DNA of 26,453 bases from the IMG/VR virus record IMGVR_UViG_3300035698_033610, positions 1 to 26,453 of that record; one strand, 5' to 3'. This stretch comes from a virus. Made by a program: the position numbers and the translations under genes. The notes under the pieces are model-generated. The model worked only from the letters and a program-made list of their open reading frames with translations. It was not told where the DNA came from and did not search any database. This document shows positions 20,827 to 26,453 of this stretch, one piece after another (position 1 is the first letter of the stretch; each line of letters begins with the position of its first letter).

Positions 20827-21729
20827 ATGGGTTTTTCTAGTTATCAAAAACATTTTTCAGAGGGAGAATTCATTGGAGGAGGACGGGGAGAAAAAAGATT
20901 TCAATTAATTGATTGGAATCTTATTAAAGGACATTCAGTTCTTGATTTGGGCTGTTCTAATGGAATGTTGGCTATCGAGGCAAAGAGGAGAGGAGCAACC
21001 AGAGTTGTTGGAGTGGACAGAGACGATTGGATTTCTTCTGTTCGAGAATCAATTAAAGAACTAAATCTTGATATTGAATTTTGGGAATTGGATATTGAAA
21101 GTCCAGAATTCAAGAATTTCTGTCCCAAATTTGATGTGGTCTTTTTCTGTTCTATGCTTTCTCACATGCATGACCCGAAAGGAATGTTACGTTGGATTGA
21201 TTCTCATACTAAAGAAGTGTTTTACTTTGAAAGTAATCTAGGAGAAAGCCGAAAACCACAGATTGAATCGGTTAAAAAGTTTACTTCATTTGATGTAATT
21301 AAGTTTTTGCACAGAAGCGATGCATCTAATGAGGGAGTGCGATATATGTGGGCTTGCGGAAGAAGAGGAAAAGAAAACAAAATTGAATCTTGGAAAGATG
21401 TTCCCATAACCTTTATTCCTATAGATAGAATTCGAGGACCTCTTGAAGATAAGTGTAGCCAGGTTCTGCCGAATGAGCGAATTCAAGTGTTAAAAAAGAA
21501 TATTCAAGAGAATGGGCTTATGTCTCCTCTCATTGTGAAAAAATCGATTAGAATAGATTTTGATTATGATGGAATTGAGGGAGGAAAGAGATATTGTATT
21601 TTAAGAGAGCTTGGATATAAAGATGTTCCATGCAAAATCATACCCAATATTTCAAGTAAGCAATTGGTAAAAGAAGACAATAAAAATTTTCAATTAGAGC
21701 AACCAGAAGAAAATGTCAAAAAAACTTAA
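20827..21729 (+). CDS. SAM methyltransferase fused to ParB-like domain
   Basis: The product is 300 residues. N-terminal class I methyltransferase (~30-185): motif I VLDLGCSNGMLA (38-49), acidic loop VGVDRDDW (61-68), FWELDI, 'DVVFFCSMLSHMHDP' (103-117). C-terminal ParB/sulfiredoxin-type domain (~192-275): VPITFIPIDRIRG, then RIQVLKKNIQENGLMSPLIV, and GIEGGKRYCILRELGYKDVP, which corresponds to the 'G.HRy.A...LG...vPc' core. ParB domains bind CTP/ATP or act as nucleases or kinases in other proteins. The fusion may couple methyl transfer to nucleotide binding, but the target is unknown. It overlaps the next gene by 17 bp. Confidence 0.75.
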   Translation: MGFSSYQKHFSEGEFIGGGRGEKRFQLIDWNLIKGHSVLDLGCSNGMLAIEAKRRGATRVVGVDRDDWISSVRESIKELNLDIEFWELDIESPEFKNFCPKFDVVFFCSMLSHMHDPKGMLRWIDSHTKEVFYFESNLGESRKPQIESVKKFTSFDVIKFLHRSDASNEGVRYMWACGRRGKENKIESWKDVPITFIPIDRIRGPLEDKCSQVLPNERIQVLKKNIQENGLMSPLIVKKSIRIDFDYDGIEGGKRYCILRELGYKDVPCKIIPNISSKQLVKEDNKNFQLEQPEENVKKT

Positions 21730-22645
21730 CCAATATGCAGTCGTAATGACTGCTACATCAGGAATGTTACCTGGAGTTAACGCCTTTGCCAATGGACTCG
21801 ATTATTATGACAATAGAGTTGATTTCTATTTGGTTGGGGATGAAAAGATTGAAAAATATGTGGAAGAAGCTCAAAAGGTTCCTGATTTTAAAGTGAATTT
21901 CTTTTTCAAATCCATTGAGCAGGGAAATAAAGATTGGCCAGTTCCCCCTGAGAGAAAGAGTGGTTGGCAAGTTCGCTTTTTTCGTTATAAGGAGGCTATA
22001 GAAATCGGTGAAGATTATGATTCTGTGATGATAGTAGATGCAGATATGCTTTGTTTAAATAATCTAATGCCCTACTTTAGGCTTGCCCATGATTCAAAAT
22101 GGATAATTTTGCCAACAAATCCATGGGGCATGAAACTAGAAAACATATTAGAGTTTGGGACAAGTGGATTAAAAGGAGCTTCGTCTCCACCCTATCATAA
22201 CATGCCATTGTTTCTTGATGTCAAAGAATGGAAATGGTTCTTGGAAGAAATTTGGAAGAATGGATTAGCCAATTCTTATGGAGATATGGTTAATGTTTCC
22301 AGAACAATCATAGATAATAAATTATACTTAGATAAAGTTTTAGCTCTTCAAAATCAACTTTGGATTCTCTCCACATTTTATTTGGAAAAAATTAAAATTG
22401 AGAAGCTAGGTGGAAAGGAATTTCTTATGCAGATGGAGGAAAAAATCAACACCGTGCATAGACGTTGGTGGGATAATGGAGTTTGTAAAAAATTTATCAG
22501 CGACATCGATGACAAGAAGACGCATGGAAGTTTAGACAAAGCCAAAAATAATGTCAAATTGTTCTGGTCAATGTACAAGAAGTTCAATCAAAATCACAAG
22601 ATAAAAATAGATTGGCCATTCAATTGGTACGAAGATAATAAATAG
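21713..22645 (+). CDS. GT-A fold glycosyltransferase
   Basis: The product is 310 residues. GT-A features: an N-terminal strand QYAVVMTATSGMLPGVNAFA (6-25), a second strand VDFYLVGDEKI, a Gly-Trp-helix segment RKSGWQVRFFRYKEAIEIGE, and the DxD metal site SVMIVDADMLCLNN (104-117, Asp109/Asp111). It lacks signs of membrane attachment. A C-terminal His-Arg-Trp-Trp (NTVHRRWWDNG) is consistent with a GT8-like late metal ligand. The donor and acceptor are unknown. It overlaps the methyltransferase-ParB gene and is followed 18 bp later by another methyltransferase. It is similar in layout to the GT at 23976. Confidence 0.7.
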   Translation: MSKKLNQYAVVMTATSGMLPGVNAFANGLDYYDNRVDFYLVGDEKIEKYVEEAQKVPDFKVNFFFKSIEQGNKDWPVPPERKSGWQVRFFRYKEAIEIGEDYDSVMIVDADMLCLNNLMPYFRLAHDSKWIILPTNPWGMKLENILEFGTSGLKGASSPPYHNMPLFLDVKEWKWFLEEIWKNGLANSYGDMVNVSRTIIDNKLYLDKVLALQNQLWILSTFYLEKIKIEKLGGKEFLMQMEEKINTVHRRWWDNGVCKKFISDIDDKKTHGSLDKAKNNVKLFWSMYKKFNQNHKIKIDWPFNWYEDNK

Positions 22646-22663
22646 ATTTAACTTACAACAAAT

Positions 22664-23188
22664 ATGTCTAAAGATTTTGAAATAAAAGATGAACATATTC
22701 AGTGGATTCTTGAAAGATATGCTGGTTTTCTTAAAAATAAAGAAAATTCAAAAATTCTTTGGGGAAATCGCAGTATCTGGAAGAAGGACTGGATAGTTCT
22801 TAAGAGATTCTTGAAAGAACAGAATATTAAGAGTGTTCTTGAATATGGTTGTGGACTTTCCACGGAACTTATAGAGTTAGAGGGAATTAAGGTTGTTTCT
22901 TTGGAAACTTCAGACTGGTGGGCAGAAATTAATAGAAAGGTTATTAAGAATGAGATAATTGAATACGAAGAAGGAAATCTTCCCAAAATTGATGGTATTT
23001 TTGACCTAGCTTTTGTTGATGGTCCTCAAACTGGGCAGAGAATACCCGAAATTATTCATGCCAAGGCTCATTCAAATATAATTTTCTTCCATGATTTGGA
23101 TACTAATCGCATCAAGGTCGTGGAGGATTTAATGAAAGATTGGAAAATCATAGAAGGATATACCAACCAATTTTGGAAAAAGGCATGA
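22664..23188 (+). CDS. Class I methyltransferase-like protein
   Basis: The product is 174 residues. A helical N-terminus (IKDEHIQWILERYAGFLKNK, WKKDWIVLKRFLKEQ) leads into motif I SVLEYGCGLSTELI (57-70) and motif II 'VVSLETSDWWAEI'. Then comes 'IFDLAFVDGPQTGQRIPEII', the strand-4 segment with VDGP seen in O-methyltransferase-like and FkbM-like proteins, and FFHDLDTNR, which is a His-Asp pair. It is shorter than usual; the last strands are minimal (WKIIEGYTNQFWKKA). Third methyltransferase of the cassette. Its TGA overlaps the following ATG (ATGA), so they are translationally coupled. Confidence 0.7.
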   Translation: MSKDFEIKDEHIQWILERYAGFLKNKENSKILWGNRSIWKKDWIVLKRFLKEQNIKSVLEYGCGLSTELIELEGIKVVSLETSDWWAEINRKVIKNEIIEYEEGNLPKIDGIFDLAFVDGPQTGQRIPEIIHAKAHSNIIFFHDLDTNRIKVVEDLMKDWKIIEGYTNQFWKKA

Positions 23189-23958
23189 TTGAAAACTTTA
23201 AAGATAAGAAATTAGTTGAATATTTGCAGGATGAGCAGAAGGTTTTGGTGAGATTCGGACATGGATTGGGCGACACTTTTCTTTGGATGCCTACTTTTGA
23301 GAAGCTAAAAAAAATATATCCAAAAGTTTCTTTTGATTTATATGTAGAGTCTGGTCAGGAAGAAATATTTCAATCCATAAAAGACAAAGATGCTCCTGGA
23401 TACGACTTAGTATTCTCTTTGAATTTTCCAATGTCAGAGGGTTCAAATTTAACCAAAGCCCAAAAATGTTGCATTGAAGAGATAGGAATTGAATCACCAG
23501 TGGAAGAAGTTTATAAACCTCAAGAATATGAAAGTCCTTTTGTTGCTATTCATCTAATGGGGACAGCCTTACCAGGAAGCGTAAACTGCCCAGAAGAAAT
23601 TGCCAGACAGATTTGGCAAGAGGTGAAGGATTTTGGTAAGATTCCGATTGAGTGCCATTTTGAACATTGTTGGGCAAATCCAAATAATAAGAAATATGGC
23701 TTTATAGATATTTCGGTCAGAGGTTATCAAGCAAAAGTTTCCAATCTGATAGGATTAATCCAACATAGTTTTGCTACGATAGCCGTAGCTTCAGGGCCAT
23801 TTGTAGTTGCTTTATCTGTGATGCCTAAAAGATTATTATATCTTGAGAAAAGTCATCCGCTAAAAACTTATACCCAGAGGGCAGATGTGAAAAAAATTAA
23901 GATTTCAGAATATCGGGTAGGGATGATAAAGGAATTTTTGGAAGGTTTGAATAAATAA
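23185..23958 (+). CDS. Second GT9/heptosyltransferase-like protein
   Basis: 257 residues from the ATG at 23185 (ATGA overlap). An earlier ATG at 23140 would add 15 residues and a 49-bp overlap, and is less likely. N-terminal pattern KVLVRFGHGLGDTFLWMPTF followed by EKLKKIYPKVSFDLYV is classic GT9; the second half has FVAIHLMGTALPGSVNCPEE, IPIECHF and 'LIGLIQHSFATIAVASGPFV', the sugar-nucleotide pocket. It is short (usual ~330) and lacks the Cys cluster of the 18480 protein. It may add a further heptose or be a partner subunit. Neighbours: methyltransferase upstream, GT-A transferase downstream. Confidence 0.7.
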   Translation: MIENFKDKKLVEYLQDEQKVLVRFGHGLGDTFLWMPTFEKLKKIYPKVSFDLYVESGQEEIFQSIKDKDAPGYDLVFSLNFPMSEGSNLTKAQKCCIEEIGIESPVEEVYKPQEYESPFVAIHLMGTALPGSVNCPEEIARQIWQEVKDFGKIPIECHFEHCWANPNNKKYGFIDISVRGYQAKVSNLIGLIQHSFATIAVASGPFVVALSVMPKRLLYLEKSHPLKTYTQRADVKKIKISEYRVGMIKEFLEGLNK

Positions 23959-23975
23959 TCTAAGAAATTTAGAAT

Positions 23976-24914
23976 ATGTCGAGACCAAAAAGTAAAAATG
24001 TTTCAATCGTGGCTGCTTCCTCTAATTATTTAGGAGAATTGAACGCTCTCTTTAACTCCATAGATTACTGGGAAATAGATACCGATGTAGTTTTGCTTTC
24101 CTATAAATTGCCCGAAGATTACCTGAAAAGGATTCAGGAAGTTTTTGATTTCAACATTAAGATTATTCAAGCTCCAGAAGGAGAGCAAATTAGAATGACT
24201 GCCATTGAGAGATTTAGAGTTGCTTGTGAGGAAGGAAAAAATTACGAAGCGATACTATTATTAGATGCAGACATATATTTCACAGCAAATGTTGATTTAT
24301 ATTTTGATGTAGCAAGTAAAGGTTTTATAATTACCTCTCATAATGGAATGATAATTGGTTTTGGCAAATCATACCAAAGAGATTATAATGTAGATTTAGG
24401 AGTTCCTGATTATCCTTATGTAAAAGTTCATAGTACAGTTCCTATTTGGCTCAGTCCTAAAGATTTGGATTGGTTCAAGGCTTTATATGATTCCAGAGAA
24501 ATGGATAATTTTGATGACTTGATGTATCTAAATGTATTAGGAATAAAAATGGGAAAGAATAAAAGAATGCTTAGCTTACAAGCGTTCCAAAGTACAAATA
24601 TTCATCACTGGTCTATGAAATTGGAGACAGGTTTAATAAGAAAAGGGGATTTGGTATTGACGGGAGTAGAAGGAGAGAATCTGAGCGTACACGGAAAATT
24701 CTCAATGGAGGCTTATTATAAGGATTTAATGAAAGTAATGGATGGTTATCTCAAAGATGAAGGTTTTACAGAAAAAAGACATCGTGAAAAAGTATTAAAA
24801 TCAAGAGAAATTATGTTAGAAGAGTTTATGAAATATACTTATCTGTGTAAGTTAGATTTGAGAGATTTCATTCACATAGAATGGTTGGAAAAGAAATTAA
24901 AACCTTTAGAATAG
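23976..24914 (+). CDS. GT-A fold glycosyltransferase (last of cassette)
   Basis: The product is 312 residues. Seen: VSIVAASSNYLGELNALFNSI (first strand and helix), a second strand TDVVLLSYKLPEDYL, 'QIRMTAIERFRVACEEGKNY' and the DxD site AILLLDADIYFTANVDLYF (92-110, Asp97/Asp99). A late His (NIHHWSMKLE, ~211-220) could be a third metal ligand. The C-terminal ~60 residues are helical and charged. Soluble, no membrane segment. The gene ends in TAG and is followed by the structured region at 24968-25088, which probably marks the end of the cassette transcript. Confidence 0.7.
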   Translation: MSRPKSKNVSIVAASSNYLGELNALFNSIDYWEIDTDVVLLSYKLPEDYLKRIQEVFDFNIKIIQAPEGEQIRMTAIERFRVACEEGKNYEAILLLDADIYFTANVDLYFDVASKGFIITSHNGMIIGFGKSYQRDYNVDLGVPDYPYVKVHSTVPIWLSPKDLDWFKALYDSREMDNFDDLMYLNVLGIKMGKNKRMLSLQAFQSTNIHHWSMKLETGLIRKGDLVLTGVEGENLSVHGKFSMEAYYKDLMKVMDGYLKDEGFTEKRHREKVLKSREIMLEEFMKYTYLCKLDLRDFIHIEWLEKKLKPLE

Positions 24915-24967
24915 TTACTATAATTGACCCAACCCAAAGAATAAAATAGAATAAAAGAAAAAAAAGT

Positions 24968-25059
24968 AGATTCCCTCTCGCCGAGCCTATTTTCTGGGTG
25001 GGGAGACTCATTCAGTAATGGGTGAGGATTTCTTGATGGGAATCTCTTTTTCCTCGCCC
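24968..25059 (+). ncRNA. Structured RNA candidate with possible pseudoknot
   Basis: Three long-range pairings are visible. P1: AGATTCCC (24968-24975) with GGGAATCT (25038-25045), 8/8. P2: GGGTGAGGA (25020-25028) with TCCTCGCCC (25051-25059), 9 bp with one G-U; it interleaves with P1, so it is a pseudoknot or a switch. P3: CTCTCGCCGAG (24975-24985) with CTCGTCGAGAG (25070-25080), 10 of 11, competing with the terminator-like hairpin. A small hairpin ACTCATT/AATGGGT (25007-25024) lies inside. CTTTTT follows P1. No known ribozyme or riboswitch core recognised; no coding frame spans it convincingly. Confidence 0.45.
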
Positions 25060-25061
25060 AT

Positions 25062-25088
25062 AAAATGGACTCGTCGAGAGTTCATTTT
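25062..25088 (+). terminator. Terminator-like hairpin
   Basis: AAAATGGACTC (25062-25072) pairs with GAGTTCATTTT (25078-25088): 11 bp with one G-U and a 5-nt loop, then GTTTATG. The T-run is partly inside the stem and the mirrored A-run makes it look bidirectional. It lies 28 bp before the first micro-ORF, so it would cut cassette transcripts from the fibre operon. Confidence 0.45.
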
Positions 25089-25115
25089 GTTTATGCCTTA
25101 AATTAAGAATAAAAA

Positions 25116-25205
25116 ATGAGAAAGGAATTTTTAAACGACCTCGCTTGGTCTAAGATAGCCAAATCTAAATGGACGGATAGTCCAGAGGATTTTGTCGTGA
25201 TATGA
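25116..25205 (+). CDS. Micro-ORF 1 before fibre gene (29 residues)
   Basis: ATG after AATTAAGAATAAAAA, the same SD-less A-rich leader as elsewhere. The peptide MRKEFLNDLAWSKIAKSKWT then DSPEDFVVI has ordinary protein composition. Its TGA overlaps the next ATG (ATGA at 25202-25205), which argues for real, coupled translation. No domain known. Confidence 0.4.
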   Translation: MRKEFLNDLAWSKIAKSKWTDSPEDFVVI

Positions 25206-25279
25206 AACTTTGGCGTAAACTAAAACAATACTTCCGTAAGCCAGAAATAGAGTTTAATAAAGGTCGAGTTAATAACTAA
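25202..25279 (+). CDS. Micro-ORF 2 before fibre gene (25 residues)
   Basis: Starts in the ATGA overlap with micro-ORF 1 and encodes a basic peptide (MKLWRKLKQYFRKPEIEFNK) that ends 15 bp before the fibre start. The amphipathic basic N-terminus could bind a membrane or be a chance product of A-rich DNA. No known family. Confidence 0.35.
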   Translation: MKLWRKLKQYFRKPEIEFNKGRVNN

Positions 25280-25294
25280 CTAAAATTAAAAAAT

Positions 25295-26453
25295 ATGTCA
25301 TTCTTAAATGTAAAAAATAGAGCAAAAAGCACATTAGCTTCAGGAATTGACGATTCTGTTACTGAATTAACGGTAGCAACAGGAGAAGGGGCTTTATTTC
25401 CTGCTACTAACTTTATGATTACCATAGAAGACGAGAGATTGCTTTGCTCGTCAAGAACTGGGGATGTTTTAACTGTGGTAAGAGCTCAAGAAGATTCTTC
25501 GGCTGCCGCTCACGCACAAGATGTAGTAGTTGAATCAAGGGTTACTGCTGGAGTTATCAAAAACCTTGAAAGAGGTTGCGGACGAATTAATGTAGAAACC
25601 TTATCAGGCGACAAAACGCTTACAGCTGGAACTGAAGAGATGTATCAGTATTTAAATCCAGGTGGTACGGCCAGAAATATTACTCTTGATACCGCTTCAG
25701 CAAAGGCTGGAGATAGATTTGTTATTGTAGATAACGGCGTATGGAATGAAAATCAAGGAATAGCTATATTACAAGGAGTAACACCTATAGATTCTCTGTG
25801 GGTAGGAAGCATTAAAGAATTTATATTTGATGGGACGGACTGGTTTGTGCCTTATAAAAATAGTGTTGCGATTGGATATAATTCAGAGGCTACTATTAAG
25901 GCTGTAGCAATAGGGTCAGGAGCAGATGCTGATACTTATGGAGTAGCAGTTGGATTTTACTCAGAGGGACGCAGCAATGGAGCAGCAGTTGGATATTATG
26001 CAGATGGACACAGCAATGGAGCAGCAGTTGGATATTATGCAGATGGATACAACGCTGGAGTAGCAGTTGGATATTACGCAAAGGGGTATACTTCAGGAGT
26101 AGCAGTTGGACATCACTCAGAGGGATATTCTTACGGATTAGCACTTGGATATTATGCAAAGACCAACAGTAAGAAATACTCAATGGCTTTAGGGTATAGA
26201 TCAGAAACTGAAAGAGTAGGAGAACTATCAAGAAATATAAACGGAGATGACAATGACCAAGAAAACAATATCATAATTCAGGGTTGGGAAAAGGCGACAG
26301 CAAATGCTACTCCCGTAGAAATGTTAGCTGGCGGACAGGCAAGTGAGAGATTTCTCGTAAGGGCAAGTTCAGTTGTAACCTTTACAATGCTAATAACTGC
26401 AAGAGATAATGTTTCGGGTGATTGTGCCGCTTACAAGGTTGAGGGAGCAATCA
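25295..26453 (+). CDS. Tail-fibre protein with YadA-like head repeats (C-terminus outside window)
   Basis: ATG after AAATTAAAAAAT; 386 codons are open to the right edge. The N-terminal ~90 residues (MSFLNVKNRAKSTLASGIDD, SVTELTVATGEGALFP, ERLLCSSRTGDVLTVVRAQE) form the attachment part common in phage tail fibres. Next is a beta-rich linker (~90-185), then seven to eight tandem 13-residue repeats (~190-306; AVGYYADG type) as in the left-handed beta-roll heads of trimeric autotransporter adhesins. After that comes a second beta domain (AGGQASERFLVRASSVVTFT) typical of fibre proteins. It would assemble as a trimer and bind the host surface. First gene after the glycan cassette. Confidence 0.85.
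   Translation, partial: MSFLNVKNRAKSTLASGIDDSVTELTVATGEGALFPATNFMITIEDERLLCSSRTGDVLTVVRAQEDSSAAAHAQDVVVESRVTAGVIKNLERGCGRINVETLSGDKTLTAGTEEMYQYLNPGGTARNITLDTASAKAGDRFVIVDNGVWNENQGIAILQGVTPIDSLWVGSIKEFIFDGTDWFVPYKNSVAIGYNSEATIKAVAIGSGADADTYGVAVGFYSEGRSNGAAVGYYADGHSNGAAVGYYADGYNAGVAVGYYAKGYTSGVAVGHHSEGYSYGLALGYYAKTNSKKYSMALGYRSETERVGELSRNINGDDNDQENNIIIQGWEKATANATPVEMLAGGQASERFLVRASSVVTFTMLITARDNVSGDCAAYKVEGAI
25862..26212 (+). repeat. Tandem 39-bp repeats encoding YadA-type head motif
   Basis: Units start at 25862, 25901, 25940, 25979, 26018, 26057, 26096 and 26135, each 39 bp (13 codons), core G-x-A-V-G-Y-Y-A-x-G; a last partial unit (MALGYRSETE) follows. Units at 25979 and 26018 are nearly identical in DNA, showing recent duplication. 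Confidence 0.85.

Noticed and set aside
23140-23184. Earlier start of the second GT9-like gene
   Set aside because: The ATGA overlap at 23185-23188 gives a standard coupled start and keeps the conserved GT9 beginning intact.
25862-26212. CRISPR-like array of 39-bp repeats
   Set aside because: There are no spacers; the units are contiguous, in frame with the fibre and encode a known beta-roll motif.
25896-26231. 111-residue minus-strand frame over the fibre repeats
   Set aside because: It is the shadow of the 39-bp tandem repeats; its Leu/His repeats simply mirror the plus-strand units.
1-26453. Stop-codon recoding (TAG or TGA read as an amino acid)
   Set aside because: TAA, TAG and TGA all end genes at sensible positions and overlaps, and no gene is interrupted by one consistent stop type.

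Overview
The window looks like part of an AT-rich tailed-phage (Caudoviricetes) genome from an uncultured source. The evidence is a block of capsid genes of Mu-like type (DUF935/gp29-like portal, I-like/XkdF-like protease-scaffold, small decoration protein, gpT-like major head protein), a tail-fibre-type gene with YadA-like head repeats, and a run of small phage-type early genes of unknown function. TAA, TAG and TGA are all used as stops, so the standard bacterial code applies. Almost no gene has a clear Shine-Dalgarno sequence; starts follow A-rich leaders. Two sigma70-type promoters (TTGACA-17-TATAAT and TTGACA-17-TACAAT) are nevertheless visible. SD-less leaders would suit Bacteroidota, but these promoters do not, so I leave the host open.

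Region 1 (1-3912) is a leftward operon of about ten small genes, one cut by the left edge. Two good promoters fire leftward. The functions are mostly unknown; a DUF5049-like 'NMFD' protein, a CxxC zinc-finger protein and a 49-residue membrane protein can be described. Region 2 (3913-4357) is the divergent control region. Region 3 (4358-13108) is the rightward capsid module: a widespread unknown protein, portal, a 38-residue zinc ribbon hidden in a frame overlap, a 749-residue multidomain protein (PUA/ASCH-like, metallo-beta-lactamase fold, degenerate nucleotidyltransferase-like, phage 'EHACR' domain), an 837-residue protein carrying two different head-protease folds, a decoration protein and the major capsid protein.

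Region 4 (13143-24914) is the most striking part: about 11.7 kb of glycan and methylation genes lying between capsid and fibre. It encodes a heptose-7-phosphate kinase (HldA-like), an ADP-heptose adenylyltransferase (HldE C-domain-like), an SDR enzyme with the signature of ADP-heptose 6-epimerase (HldD), two GT9/heptosyltransferase-like proteins, a cupin, a truncated UDP-glucose-dehydrogenase-like enzyme, two GT-A glycosyltransferases, three SAM-dependent methyltransferases (one fused to a ParB-like domain) and a complete but short SAM synthetase (MetK). Two HNH endonuclease genes interrupt the run, one on the opposite strand. The simplest reading is that the phage makes its own ADP-heptose and methylated sugars to decorate a surface, either its virion or fibre or the host envelope.

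Region 5 (24915-26453) holds a strongly structured intergenic segment with a possible pseudoknot and a terminator-like hairpin, two translationally coupled micro-ORFs and the start of a trimeric fibre gene that runs off the right edge. No terminase, tail-tube, integrase, replication or lysis gene, tRNA or CRISPR array is visible here.
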